64,000 nucleotides of DNA from Chaenocephalus aceratus (GCA_023974075.1 CM043791.1:20567701-20631700), one strand, 5' to 3'; counted from the stretch's first letter, positions 1 through 13,308 are shown. Notes: generated from the letters alone by a model not told the origin. Numbers and translations: made by a program.

Positions 1-718
1 ACAAGGGGGGTGGGTGAGGAAGAAACCTAGGAGAATAAATTCAAAGACAGAAACTCCATACCACACCACTAGGGAACAATAGATGGGTAATTGCCATTGT
101 GAATATTGAAGTATCTCTTTAAGACAATTAGTAGATACATAAGTACAATACTTTAAAATGTAATATCTCCTAATTTAGTCACAATAGGAAGACAATTGTT
201 CCAATATGAATGAAGTGAAACCACTACAAGCAGTTCATATAATTAAGTCCAAGTCTCTTTGAAATATGTCTGCATTTATAAGACATTTTTTCAGACTTTT
301 ATTTGCACAGCTATGGTAAAGGGTTAGTTGGATTTAGATTCAAAATGGCATGAAAGAACCACACCATCAAGCACTGATGTCCAAACCAACAAGAATATTC
401 CATGCATAGACTAGATGCAGCCTGAGCATGCAGCTGACTATAAACTAAATACAATCCCATTATTTGTATACTTTAGCTTCACTAGATAAAAAACTAAACA
501 GACATTCATTAATAAAAAAAAAGAGCCATACTATGCAACAAGCATTCTTAGGCTAAAGAAAGTAAATGGCGTCAGACTGCATTAAGTTTAACACATTACC
601 AAAGTAGACAACACAGACACGTAAGGTATCCATTTTAACTCCAGTCGCTGCAGCCACAAACACACATCAGCTATAAGCAAAGGAGACCCTCCTCTCTGTA
701 CACCGAGTTTGTTATCAT

Positions 719-719
719 G

Positions 720-750
<31 letters not shown>
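719..750. repeat. (TTG)n microsatellite
   Basis: About ten uninterrupted copies of TTG between cat and tttttgcac. Confidence 0.95.
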
Positions 751-751
<1 letters not shown>

Positions 752-3700
752 TTGCACTCACCTGTGTGGACGAAATGTTTGAAACTACCAGGAAGTCCTG
801 CCCAATCTGCTCCAGGTCCAACTTCTGTGTTGTTAATTCATAAATTCATAATTGTACCAGTCCGACTGCGCTCGTCAAAGTTTCTAAACAGATAGACCTA
901 AACGATGATCTGCAGTCAGAATTTGCTGCCTCACATTATAGCCTTTAGCATGTTAGCAAGCTGCAAAATGCACCTGCAGCACCGGGGTGTGTTTCATTTG
1001 GGATACGCGTGCGCTGGCCAGCTGGTGCCAATCATTTTTAAGTAGATGTACTTTGATACTTCACCAAGGTAGGCTGCATCTTTCTTTATTTTTTACAATC
1101 TCACACAGTCTGTTATGACTTTTTCATGTGACTTTCGTAATGTTATGTAAAATAAACAAAAAAATGTAATCCCAGTTCTTCCTCATTTAAAGTGTATTTG
1201 TGGTTCAGACAACGATTTAGTGCATTACTGCCACCAACTGGTACGTGTGTGTTTAACAATATCCAATATGTAAAAACAAATATTAATTTACAGAATTAAT
1301 AATTAAAACATATCATATTGTCTCAATCATCATATTGAAGGTAATGAAATAGTAACAAAGAGTTATTTTTGTAGGATTTATATCAGATTAAAATGTACCT
1401 TTATGTTTGTCAGGGTTTGAATCAGATGCTATATGTGTTCCTTTCCAAAAACACTCAGGGATAGCCAACTTTAATAACTAAGCTTTGTTTTTTTTTTTAA
1501 ATATGTTGTACTTTTTTTTATTACAATTGAGATGTTGATATTTTTAAATATGTATTGTCTTTTTAATTGTATTGTACAATGCCATGTCTTTTTATGCTGC
1601 TGCAACACAAACATTTCTCAACTTGGGATCAAAAAACTACTATAAAGTAATATCTTATCTTAAGTTAAAAAACGATGGCAAGCTGTCCTAGCGTAGGCAT
1701 CACTTTTAGCCTACAGTAGGTAAAGTTGACATTTGTTTAGATGTTTGTTAAGCTCTGATAGGCAACTTTGGTGAAACCAGCAAGAGTAAACTAGATTTTT
1801 AAGAAATCAACCGGAAAAAATCCCAGCTCCTGGTTGCAGGCCTCCCTCCAAAGCCACTCCCCAAAACACATAAAGGTAAAGTCTATGGAAGGCTTCCTGA
1901 CTACTGCTGGTGGATGAGTCCATAAAAGACTGTTTGGTCTTCACTACCTGTATCCAACCACATCGATGAGTGCACAGCAGAGTGTTCACACGAATGTAGA
2001 TCAAGCCTGATTACAGCTGATACAAAATAATGTTGACGCTCTGAAAGAAGATTGAAGTTCCCGCTTTTAAGCTCTGTCTTAATGCAATGACCAATTAACT
2101 TCAACTTGAAAAACGAAAGGTTCTGTCTGAACACAAATGAATAGATCTAGCTGCCCCTTGTCTGTTTTGTAATTAAAAAAAATACAGTGGACACTCCTCA
2201 GTCAGTGCATTATTGCTTTTCGCCTTCTTACTTTCTATTGCAATCTTTATTTATGTTGTCATGCACTATGTACTTAGCAGCAGAAGGGAGAGATGGAGGG
2301 TGAGCATGTTTAACCATATATACATATAAAGTAGCATATATGTATTAGTGTGAGTTTATTTTTGCTGGATATTTCTGTTATATTTGCTTAGTTTTTTTAA
2401 ATGAAAAAATAGAATGTATTCTTGTGTTCTACATTTTAAAACTCTTTGATGGAAAACCAGTTGATGGAAACACTTATTAAGCACTTCCAAACAAAGAGAA
2501 AGCAGCAGAGAATCCTGGGAGAACACACATCTGTCAGCAGTGTATTATTAAACGTTATATAAGTTGTTGATTACAGGCGTTTAGTTAAACACAACACTCA
2601 AATTTAAATCATATGCATGATCTGTGATCGTAACATTTTGACATCTGCCTCATAGCCCCCAGATCTCTAAGTGCTGCACTGAACAATAAATCCTCTCTAA
2701 ATCATCAGGGACATCAGATGCTGTCCGTATTCTAACCATCAATCATCTGTTGCTAATTGCAGCTATTTATTTGAGAGTTCAGTAAGTGTGTTCCCAAAAG
2801 ATACAAATTATCATCCACATGACGCAGTACTGCAACAGCATTTTACAGAGAAATCCACCAAAGACACATGTTTGTCTATAACATTGCAGCTGCTGTACGG
2901 TAGTAACAGCAATGAACAATGTTGGTCTATCAGCCTGAGATTTTACAGATAGAAAAACATTTTAACTGTGCCATCAGGAGACGCCATAATTATAATAAAG
3001 ATGGAAATAAAGAAAGACAATAAGAGATAGATAACCCCAGACATAAACCCATCTGTGCTTATTGCTCCATTGTGTGCATGAGCGTGTATGTGTTGTATGC
3101 TCAGCAGTAGTGATAAACAGCATGCAAAAGGATCAAGTATTTTCATGGTGTAGAGAGGGACATCGCCATTATAGTAATCAGTCTGTGTTGAGTGAATTGA
3201 AAGAACCAAATATGCAGGGCTTTCATGTTAGTGTTTTCCACCAGGATTTAAGAGTCGATTGTGAGATTATTTTCTGGCCAAATAATGCCTTTTGCACCAG
3301 TTATACTTGCCATTTTCATCCATTATGCTCTCTCGCCATTTCACAACAAATTGTGATGTAAAAAAGACAACAAAATTGGAGGGAAACATCTAAACCTAAC
3401 AAAAGCACATTGGATATTATCCATGACAAAAATTCCAAGAAGGACGGCTCAGGGAGGAATTGCAACCAAACAAATCCAGTGAAAAATACCATTTAGGAAA
3501 TGTTAGGATATGGACACAGTTTGCAGGTGAAAGTTTGTGGAAATCCAATTACTATATAACATTTCAAAACGATATATAATGTTAAAGCATCACTCAAAAA
3601 CACAACAGTTTGTGTTTCATTAAGTTGTAGTTGACTTCTTAAAGGTGCATCAAAGTATCTAGTTTAACTTGTGACATTAGCTTTACATTTGTTATGCTTA

Positions 3701-4063
3701 TGGTTCATTATGCTTTAGCTTGCTTCAGCTCACACAACTCACAATAACAATTAATTTGAGCTTTACACAGCATGTTTCCACATTTGCTATATCACATACA
3801 GTATGACAACCAAGCACTGTAAAATGCATCACACCAACGTGTTTACGCTTCCATGGTGGCATTTCAATGAGTCACAATGAAAAAATGTTCACACCACATA
3901 TGTCGGGTGTGAACTGTTGCATTTGTGCGGAGTGCAAAGCATATGTCATGTGAAGCAGCATGATGTTTCACTGTGCATGAACCACTAAACCTACACTAAT
4001 GGAAACATGGCAAGCGGAATCAGTTTCACCTAAACACACAGAAACATGGCTCAGAATCAAGCT

Positions 4064-4111
4064 CTGTGTGTGTGTGTGTGTGTGTGTGTGGTGGTGTGTG
4101 TGTGTGTGTGT
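4064..4111. repeat. (GT)n microsatellite, interrupted
   Basis: Two GT runs separated by GGTGG. Confidence 0.95.
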
Positions 4112-4706
4112 TTAGCAGGTGGCAACAGCATTCAGTCTTGACATGTCCCCAGTTGACGCCACCAGTATTAATGAAGTTCAGCTGTCACTGTGTTTGGAGG
4201 CGGGTGGTTACACCTGTCTTTCCAATGCAGCTTTTATCATTCAATCTGTGCTCATTAGCCTGATTGCTGCGACCAGAGAGAAACAACCTGGAAAGCTTTT
4301 CAAAACATGATGGATGGTCAGATGTGAGCCTGGTGTAGGATTGCAAACTGCGGTGACTGAAATGAAAATGTAACAGAATTTGCTCTATCATTATAGATAC
4401 ATCTGGAAAACCACATTTGACAAACCACTGTCAATGTTTCCATCAAAATAATTGTTGTAATAATCACAACACAGTAGCTTCTCCTGAGAAGACCCTCTCA
4501 ATCATACTTTATCATGGTTTATTTACTTCTTCAAGTGGGTTATTGCACCAAAGGGGTCCACTGACCCACTTACATCTCTGCGTGATAATTTCTCATTTCA
4601 AACTTTTAGCCAAGTTTTATTAGTTTATTTTGGGACATTTAAAGTTTTCCTTGTTTCTGGGCTTTTTTCGTCGGTCCAGTTGTGTGTTGTGCACCAGGAT
4701 CAAAAG

Positions 4707-5081
4707 TGTTACGGTGTGTGCAGGAAGCAGGACCAAATGCAGATTAAAGTGTCAAAAATAACCCCTTTATTTCAAGGCTAAACTATAAACGAACACAGAA
4801 ACAGGACACTCACCGAAAGACCAAGTCATAACACAAGACGAACCGACAGACAGACAAACCAGAACTTAAATACACACAAGACTAATCATACAAACAAGAC
4901 ACAGGTGAGGAGGGAGGAAAAACACAGGGACACCAGGTGTACACAATCGGGTAATCAGACACACCAGGGAAACTAACGACAGGGAACCACACACAGATCT
5001 AAACAAGACAAAACACAACGCAGACAGAAAACCAAAGACAGATCGAGACAAAACAAAACACAACACAGACAGATCTTGACA
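4707..5081 (-). repeat. 3' LTR of the tandem-repeat element
   Basis: 375 bp, direct repeat of 7801-8218. The shared core includes the AATAAA-containing U3/R end and a GTTCGTTTATAGTTTAGCCT stretch on the minus strand. Confidence 0.9.
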
Positions 5082-5363
5082 GTACCCCCCCCTCAAGGGA
5101 CGGATCCCAGACGTCCCAAAAAAAGTCCAGCAGGGTGGGTGGAGGGGGACCGGAGGAGGGACACAAAACTAAGGCCAACAGGGTGGGTGGAGGGGGTCTG
5201 GAGGAAGGGCTTGGGCTGACAGCGGAGGACCCGGAAGGGGTCTCTGGCGGACGGCCCGGGGGCAAGGCAGAGATTAAGGATGGGGTCTCGGGCAGACGGC
5301 CCGGGGGCAAGGCAGAGTTCAAAAAGGGGGCCTCGGGCGGACGGCCCGGGGGCAAGGCAGAGT

Positions 5364-7352
5364 TCAAAAAGGGGGCCTCGGGCGGACGGCCCGAGGGCAA
5401 GGCAGAGTTAAAAAAAGGGGACTCGGGCGGACAGCACAGGGGGCAAGGCAGAGTTCAAAAAGGGGAACTCGGGCGGACGGCCCGGCGGCAAGGCAGAGTT
5501 CAGGGTGGGGCGAAGGCCAAACAGCTGGATCCCCCACGGAAGAGGACCAGGAGTTGGCAGCACCCCCGGCGAGACAGATGATGGCGGGGCCTCCAACGGC
5601 ACTGGACAAGGGGTTGGCAGTACCCCCGGCAGGACAGGTGATGGCGGGGCCTCCAACTGGACTGGACATAGAGTTGGCAGGACCCCAGGTAGAAGAGTAG
5701 TCGGCGGGACCTCCAACGGAACAGGACAAGGGATTGGCAGGACCCCCGGCAGAAGAGTAGACGGCGGGACCCCCAACGGGACAGGACATAGGGTTGGCAG
5801 GACCCCCGGTAGAAGAGTAGTCGGCGGGACCTCCAACGGAACAGGACAAGGGATTGGCAGGACCCCCGGCAGGAGAGTAGTCGGCGGGACCCCCAACGGG
5901 ACAGGACATAGGGTTGGCAGGACCCCCGGCAGGAGAGTAGTCGGCGGGACCCCCAACGGCACATGAGTAGGGACTTGAGTGGGAACTCGAGAGAGGGCTT
6001 GAGAGGGAACTCGAGGAGGAAACTTGAGTTGACTTGAAAGGGATCTCGAGAGGGAACTTGAACGGAGACTCGAGAGATGACTTGAGAGGGGACCCAATAT
6101 TAGGGAACTCGAGAGGAGACTCGCGAGGGGACTGGAGAGGGGACTCGAGAGGGAACTCGAGAGGAGACTTGAGAGGGAACTCGAGAGGGAACTCGAGAGG
6201 GGACTTGAGAGGGAACTCGAGAGGGAACTGGAGAGGAGACTTGAGAGATGACTCGAGAGATGACTCGAGAGGGAACTGGAGGGGTGACTCGAGAGATGAC
6301 TCGAGAGGGAACTGGAGGGGTGACTCGAGAGGAGACTCGAGAGGGAACTGGAGGGCTGACTCGAGAGGAGACTCGAGAGGGAACTGGAGGGGTGACTCGA
6401 GAGGAGACTCGAGAGGGAACTGGAGAGATGACTCGAGAGGAGACTCGAGAGGGAACTGGAGGGGTGACTCGAGAGGAGACTCGAGAGGGAACTGGAGAGA
6501 TGACTCGAGAGGGGACTCGAGAGGGATCTGGAGAGATGACTCGAGAGGGGACTTGAGAGGAGACTCGAGAGGGGACTTGAGACGGTCGGTACGCCGACAG
6601 GACATCGGGAGCTGGCGTCGGCTGGAGAGCCAGCAGGAGACGAGGTGCCGGAGTCGGCCGGTACGCCGACAGGACACGGGAGCTGGCGTCGGCTGGAGAG
6701 CCAGCAGGAGACGAAGTGCTGGAGTCGGCCGGTATACCGACAGGACTCGGGGAGCTGGCGTCGGCCGATGAGTCAACAGGTGACGAGGAGCCAGAGTCGG
6801 GACCAAGACAGCTGGGGCCGGTACTTGAGTCAGAACCATAGCTGGAACTGGGGCCGGAACCATGGCTGCTGGGCCCGGTACTTGAGCCGGAATCATGGCT
6901 GTATGGGCCGGTTCTGGAGCCGGAAACATGGCTGCTGGGTCCAGCACTGGGGCCGGAACCATGGCTGCTGGGGCCAGAACTGGGTCTGGAACCATGGCTG
7001 CTGGGACCAGAACTGGGGCTGGAACCATGGCTGCTGGGGCCAGAACAGGGGCCGGAACCATGGCTGCTGGGGCCAGAACTGGGTCTGGAACCATGGCTGC
7101 TGGGGCCAGAACTGGGGCTGGAACCATGGCTGCTGGGGCCAGAACTGGGGCGGAACCATGGCTGCTGGGGCCAGAACAGGGGCCGGAACCATGGCTGCTG
7201 GGGCCAGAACAGGGGCCGGAACCATGGCTGCTGGGGCCAGAACAGGGGCCGGAACCATGGCTGCTGGGGCCAGAACAGGGGCCGGAACCATGGCTGCTGG
7301 GGCCAGAACAGGGGCCGGAACCATGGCTGCTGGGGCCTGTACTGGAGCCCAA
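5364..7352 (-). CDS. proline-rich ORF built of minisatellite repeats inside the LTR element
   Basis: A 662-codon open frame. In order on the minus strand it has: (1) 33-bp units giving PAAMVPAPVLA, about residues 50-145; (2) a unique linker; (3) 12- to 18-bp units giving SPLESPLQFPLE, about residues 250-430; (4) 60-bp units giving VGGPADYSPAGGPANPLSC, about residues 455-600; (5) a tail of LCLAPCAVRPSP-type units. A shifted upstream frame (up to 7831) reads RDAAMADAFHLT and LVKFLPAWLLDYLTVCFPDP, which may be a Gag-like N-terminus; a unit missing one base near 7150 explains the shift. I cannot name a domain. It could be a low-complexity Gag-like product or open only because repeat units are multiples of three. 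Both strands stay open, which weakens a coding interpretation. Confidence 0.45.
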   Translation of the reverse strand: MGSSTGPSSHGSGPCSGPSSHGSGPCSGPSSHGSGPCSGPSSHGSGPCSGPSSHGSGPCSGPSSHGSAPVLAPAAMVPAPVLAPAAMVPDPVLAPAAMVPAPVLAPAAMVPAPVLVPAAMVPDPVLAPAAMVPAPVLDPAAMFPAPEPAHTAMIPAQVPGPAAMVPAPVPAMVLTQVPAPAVLVPTLAPRHLLTHRPTPAPRVLSVYRPTPALRLLLALQPTPAPVSCRRTGRLRHLVSCWLSSRRQLPMSCRRTDRLKSPLESPLKSPLESSLQIPLESPLESSLQFPLESPLESPLQFPLESPLESSLQFPLESPLESPLQFPLESPLESALQFPLESPLESPLQFPLESSLESPLQFPLESSLESSLKSPLQFPLEFPLKSPLEFPLEFPLKSPLEFPLESPLQSPRESPLEFPNIGSPLKSSLESPFKFPLEIPFKSTQVSSSSSLSSPLSSSHSSPYSCAVGGPADYSPAGGPANPMSCPVGGPADYSPAGGPANPLSCSVGGPADYSSTGGPANPMSCPVGGPAVYSSAGGPANPLSCSVGGPADYSSTWGPANSMSSPVGGPAITCPAGGTANPLSSAVGGPAIICLAGGAANSWSSSVGDPAVWPSPHPELCLAAGPSARVPLFELCLAPCAVRPSPLFLTLPCPRAVRPRPPF

Positions 7353-7800
7353 AGCATGGCCTCCGGGGCTAGGGCTGCTAGCCTGGACCTGCGACTCCTT
7401 CTCTTAGGAGCCGTTTGGAGGCTCCGTGGACCTCCAAAAGCCAGACGAGTACCAGCGAATGGCTCCTGGACTGTAGCAAACACTGGGTGAGAAGCAGGGG
7501 CTGACGCCAGACGGACCACACCGATGCGTGTGGTATCAAAAAGGGAATTGGGAGACCTGGGTCTATCAGGATCGGGAAAACAAACCGTGAGGTAATCCAA
7601 AAGCCAGGCAGGTAAGAATTTAACCAAATCTTGATTCTTCATCGTAAGGTGGAATGCATCTGCCATAGCAGCATCTCGCTGCTGAACCCTGACCGCTCCT
7701 ATCCATCGATGAGCACAGTCAGACAAAGAAAAGAAAAGTATAATCCAATAGTTCCTGCTCAAACGGATCTGCTGGGCCCATATCTCAGGTCGGTTCGTAA

Positions 7801-8218
7801 TGGTACGGTGTGTGCAGGAAGCAGGACCCAAATGCAGATTAAAGTGTCAAAAATAACCCCTTTATTTCAAGGCTAAACTATAAACGAAGACAGAACAGAA
7901 CACTCATCGAAGACCAAGTCATAACACAAGACGAACCGACAAAGACAGACAGAAAAACCAGAACTTAAATACACACAAGACTAATCATACAAACAAGACA
8001 CAGGTGAGGAGGGAGGAGAGAACACAGGGACACCAGGTGAACACAATCGGGTAAATTAGACACACCAGGGAAACTGACAGGGAACGACAGACAGATCTAA
8101 ACAAGACAAAACACAACGCAGACAGAAAACCAAAGACAGATCTAGACAAGACACAACGCAGACAGAAAACCAAAGACAGATCTAGACAAGACAAAACACA
8201 ACACAGACAGATCTTGAA
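7801..8218 (-). repeat. 5' LTR of the tandem-repeat element
   Basis: 418 bp, direct repeat of 4707-5081 with an internal tandem duplication (about 8096-8200). Its outer end reads TTGAA before the AAAAG target duplication, against TTGACA in the other copy. Confidence 0.9.
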
Positions 8219-9284
8219 AAAAGCCCTAATGCATCTTATTCGGCCCTGTGTGTTATGCAAGGTGTTTTAATGAAGGCGCAATGAATAATTCAGGAGTGGT
8301 GTTCCACAAGAAGCGCACCGCAGGAACAAATTCATAGAAAAAAATAATTGCTTAGGAAAATAAAAATTGACATTGAAGTATCTCTCCCATCTGTTTGATA
8401 TCCAGGGCTTCTCATCACTTGCTTATTAACAAACGTCTGTAAACTTAAATAACTCTTTGATTAGTTTCTAAAGCACTCTGTGTCCACTTCTCGCTTGCCG
8501 CAGCCTGCCTTTTGTACTTTAATAAGAAAAAACAGAATATCAGGGTTAGCTTTCAAACTCAATTTATCTTTTTTTTCTTTTAGGAAGGGTGTTTATATAA
8601 TACCCAGAGTCTGATTACTGCCAAGGATAAGAAAGAAAAGAACACACTTCATGTTCTGGTCATTTGAGTTGCTATTAACAAGGACCAAAAATAACACTAA
8701 AAGCATCACTGTGGGAGAGTTCAAACATGAATAAATAAGAAAGTAATTTTTCATTATGTTACATTAGCTGTGTACATGTTAATTGTCACAAGGCCCTGTC
8801 GCAGAGACTTGGAGCTGCTGATCACGGTTTGTGCCAAGTTGTTTCTTTGACAGCCGAGGGCTAAGAAAGGAAGGTGAGAATTATTCAACACCCACACATC
8901 ACTAACAAGTATCTTATCTATACCTCCGGCAGAGTCTCGATGAAATCCTTTTCTAGATCCAACTCAAGATGTTTTGACCTAAAACAGCCCAGACTGCATT
9001 TCTGAATGAGACGCACGCCTGAGCTGTTTCAAATCATCATTCATCATGAGTTGTCATTATCTGTACTCGCTGCCACTTACTTACAGGTATAGAGTAATGA
9101 AAAGCAGACACAGTACAACTGAACATACTACTGTCCACTTTGTTCTAGGCAGATGTCTCCAAAGCAGCCCCCTGGTCTCTGACACAGACAGGCTGACTTT
9201 GTAATCATATTACCCATGCATGTCTCATTAGTTTCTGCCATGGCTGAGTGTCCCTGCCTCATCCTGCCCTACTCATTCTCTCAT

Positions 9285-9521
<237 letters not shown>

Positions 9522-12500
9522 TCTGACACACAAGCAAACAACCACTCAATTGCTGGCTGGCATTTGAGAGTGTCTGGGCTTGCATCTAAAGCAGTTTACC
9601 AGGGAAATAATAGCCCTCTAAAAGGATTATCTGTATGCAGAATCATCCTATTCCATTTGCATTCTAGTGAGACAAATTACATTTTAGCAGAAGGTGAGTC
9701 TAGCACCATGTTGAGATGACAAAAGAAATGAGCAGAAGCGGGAGGAGGACGCCTGAGACCTGAAATTAGATAGGAGTTACTGTGACTGGAAGAACTTTCA
9801 TTTCAGATATTGATGCATTTAGATTTATTTTAGTTTTTTATGCAGTTACAAGACAGAAATAATGTGTTAGAAGACAAAGCACATTTAGACAGTATTAATA
9901 GCAGCATCTTGAATGTACGTCTAGACATTCTTGACTGAACAGCTATGTATTTTTCCTGTTAGTCTGCTTGGGCTTTCAATAAAAAAGGTAAGCGTGGCCA
10001 TTCATCCCATATCCACTTCAAAATATGCAGACAAAGAGTGAAGGCCGCTGGAGGAATATGCCAGATAAAAACACTGTCATACTGATTGTTGAGTCAAGGT
10101 CATGAGCCATCTTTCTGAGCTGCTTTTCTTCATCTGCATTGCTGCTGTAGCAGGTTTTGAATAAAGAGCCTGCAGTCAAATAACCTTCAATACACCACCC
10201 CTTTTTTCTCTACCCACCCCTTAACCCATTTCTATGGGAAGTGCTCAAAGCTCATCCTTGAGAGCGTTTGCGTGTGTTTGCTTTCAATAGGCCCCGGAAA
10301 AACTCTTTGTCCCTGTGCTGTGACATTGGTTTAACTCCTGATGCTGATTCCTTTGCAAATGCTTTAAAACCCACCAACAAATAGAAGGTTTTCCATAGGA
10401 GCATCTCTGGGATAACCTATCACAGTTCCCCTCTCGTTGAAACTCGCTGGTGTTCATTATTGATGATACCTTCATGACCACCGTGTTACCTTCTTCTTGA
10501 CTGGGTATTCACAGCGTCGACTCAACATCTTGCACCCTAAGAAAATGTAAATCTTCCCTCCATGCTTCACTTCTTACACTGTGCCCTTGCAGCATCTTCA
10601 GTTGGTTTAAGATTGATGCAACGCTGAGGGCTGAACTCACAGCATGTGTCAGTATGCTATCGATTTCCTCCCACCAGGCAATTGCCAGGCTACTTAGCCT
10701 AAATATTAGCTCAGATCAAATTGACTGAAAGGGAGTGATCCGCTTTAAACTCAGATCTATGGGTGTGTGCAGTGATAACAAAGGCAGCGCAACAAATAAG
10801 GCTGTTCCATTTAACATGAAACCATGTAAACTTCCTGACCTTTGCTCTTTACAAAACAGGGATATTATGACTATTAAAAGGTTGTATAAAAGGGGTCACC
10901 TGCAGGTTCTCCAAATAGATTTAGCGGAGCAAAACATCTCTATGTGACACTCATGGATTCGACTGGAGTAATCTTTTGTTGTTGTTTAGAGGTTTTAAAC
11001 CTTCCGCGGAGAAAGCAATTTTAAAACGGATGAGGGCGTAATCCCTGATAATACAGGGATTACCTCTTTAAAATGACCTTTATCTTGACATGAGGCGTGG
11101 AGTGCTTTTCAACTCCACTATCCCAAGTCTGGTTTGATTACGGCTACAATGGCTATTTATAATAACCAGGCTATAGACAGGCTACAGGGAGGCTGTGCTG
11201 TGTATTCAAAAAAGAAGATAAGGGCCTCTAAGGTATTTTAGAGATATGCAATAAGTTCAGTTAAAGGAGTGAAAGGATGTAAGCAAAATAAACCTGTTTA
11301 TGTGACTTTGTGAATCATCCTGCTTTTGGATTATGTTCTGTTTTAGTCACAGTGGTTCACTTTTGGTTTGTTTTGGGACAAATAATGATGGTGAATAAGC
11401 GAACAAATCTTACTGAACCATGAAGACTCAGAAACAATGGAGTGAATCAGAGGGGATGTTGGGCTGTTTTAGAGGCTTCCACCAAATGATGGATGAGTCA
11501 ATCATCTCCCATCTTTTCAAATTGGGATTTCTGCCTCGTCAAAGGTGCTATATTTTCCCTCAGAAAATTAAGGGGAGACCGAGCACTGCTTTGTTTCAAA
11601 TAATTGGAGCCATGGGATCTGGCTCCAATTATCTGAACCCAAGTAATAGGAAGGATTTTACTCAGAGCTGGACTTGCTATCATATGACTTTTTTGTAGCT
11701 CTCTTTATTTTTGGACTGTTATTTTTCTCATGTTTACTGTGTGGGAGGATTGTGTCTTTAATATCTTCAAATAAACTCATACAACATGCAGTTTAGTTGT
11801 TAAAAGTTTCTGTGAACCAAATGTATTCTCACTTCAATATGAAACATAGTCCTCTGTGATTCGCCTTCACACGTCTCACTGGATCTCTTACGTTTTCAAA
11901 AATCTTCTTTGTTTTAGAAAGTCTTTGTATCTTAAAAGTACTCAATGGTCAATCTTAGACATAGAAAATGAGCCTCTAGCGAGTTAAACACTTTAGTACT
12001 CTGTAGCAGGCAATGCTACTGAATCCTGTTTATTTGGTTAAGTAACACTTTTGAATTGGACCAATCTCAACTTTACTTGTATCCTTGATTAATATTTCAG
12101 TAACATGCATTATGCATGAGAGGATTCACTGCATGCATTTTGGATAAAAAAGTATATTTTGGGGATTTGCTATGTGTTTGATCTTTGAGAATAGCTTAAT
12201 TCAGCATGTTTGTATCATATCACTCGGCGCTTCATATTATTTTGTAAATAGCCAAAAACCCAGGAATACATTTTCTTAGAATATATTCACATTCAATGTT
12301 CAGGGGAAGGACATCTCAACTTGAAAGTGAGCTTACCAGATAAGTGGATGCTTTTTTAATTTACAAAAAGGAGCAGCAAATGAAGTCTGATGAATCATTG
12401 CACCGAGTTTAAATAAAAACTGGAAGGGAAGTACTGATCATTAATAATTTCCAGAAAATAAATATCCCAGCTGCTTGATCGTTTAAAGGAATGTAGTGTG

Positions 12501-12897
12501 ATTCATACTGCAATATCCAGCGGAATAAAGGCACATGATTAAAAAAGTCAAAAATAAATAAGAGTATGACAAATTGCTTGAGTTTAAAAACTCCCTCTTC
12601 ATTACTGGGGCCTGAAGGTGAAAGCTCACCAATTTAAAGTTTTGATAAGTTCCTTAGATAAATGCATTCATGATTCCACTGCAGAGATGAATGCAGCAAT
12701 ACACCTATCACTCTGACCACCTTGCTAAAGAACTTACAATATATACCGTTGATTTGTAATTGTAATCTTATGTTTACGTTTTTTGTCTCCTGATTGATGT
12801 TAATGGCAATGTACAATTACAAATATAATAAAAAAAGACACATTTTGATCTTTCATACATTTGCATATTATAACATATCAGAAACAAAAACATCATA

Positions 12898-12931
12898 TAT
12901 ATATATATATATATATATAAAATAAATATAT
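12898..12931. repeat. (AT)n microsatellite
   Basis: Run of AT dinucleotides followed by AAATAAATATATATAA. Confidence 0.9.
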
Positions 12932-13308
12932 ATAATACAGTAATGAGCAGTAAAGCATTTATGACTATGTTGATTCCACTGTAATAAATTAATCAACTTA
13001 GTTTCGAGATGCATATGTATTTCTAATGTCTGTCATCCTCAGTGTAAAAAAATGGTGACATTTTCAGAGTTTTTCTCATCGTAGGAAAAAATTATTGGTG
13101 TTCTACCTTTTGTCAAATTAACAATCAATATACACAGCTGAAGATCATGGCTGATAGGTACAAAAAACACTTTAATAATCTTGAAGAACTCAAAAGATAC
13201 AGTTAATTCTCTTACAGTATATACAACAACTCTTGATTTGATGTGTATGGTGGATGTATTTTTCTTTTTCCAGTCCCTGAGCCAAACTTCTGCACATTTG
13301 AGTCATTT

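Larger units (their letters stand above)
1..4701. other. downstream flank of chl1, no gene recognised
   Basis: AT-rich non-coding sequence with stop codons in all frames; no open frame here has recognisable homology. It contains a TTG microsatellite (719-750), a GT microsatellite (4064-4111), and a 60-bp stretch (about 1597-1660) ending in a TCTTATCTTAA tail that resembles the copy near 20112-20168. It could include distal chl1 3' UTR or regulatory DNA, but nothing in the sequence proves this. Confidence 0.6.
4702..8223 (-). mobile_element. LTR retrotransposon with tandem-repeat ORF, complete with LTRs and TSD
   Basis: Two direct repeats, 4707-5081 and 7801-8218, flank the unit. On the minus strand each LTR starts TGTCAAGATC (degenerate in the 5' copy) and ends CCGTAACA or CCGTACCA. 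Each holds a TATTTAAG promoter-like box and an AATAAA signal. The inner side of the 3' LTR has a polypurine tract (GAGGGGGGG, 5083-5096 on the minus strand). A 5-bp target duplication AAAAG is seen at 4702-4706 and 8219-8223. The 5' LTR is longer by a tandem duplication of about 42 bp. There is no protease, reverse transcriptase or integrase, so it is non-autonomous. The interior is described in its own entry. Confidence 0.88.

Noticed and set aside
755..835. Possible small exon on the minus strand with a consensus donor (ACACAG|GTGAGTGC) next to the TTG repeat
   Set aside because: No ATG in a plausible frame, no recognisable protein similarity and no partner exon in the window; could be the first exon of a neighbouring gene but cannot be supported.
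5135..7490. Plus-strand Gly/Arg-rich frames across the tandem repeats
   Set aside because: They mirror the repeat units in the antisense direction to the LTR element; no start context or similarity favours them.
11040..11061. Small inverted repeat AATCCCTG...CAGGGATT
   Set aside because: Eight-base stem in AT-rich DNA is expected by chance and nothing nearby supports a function.
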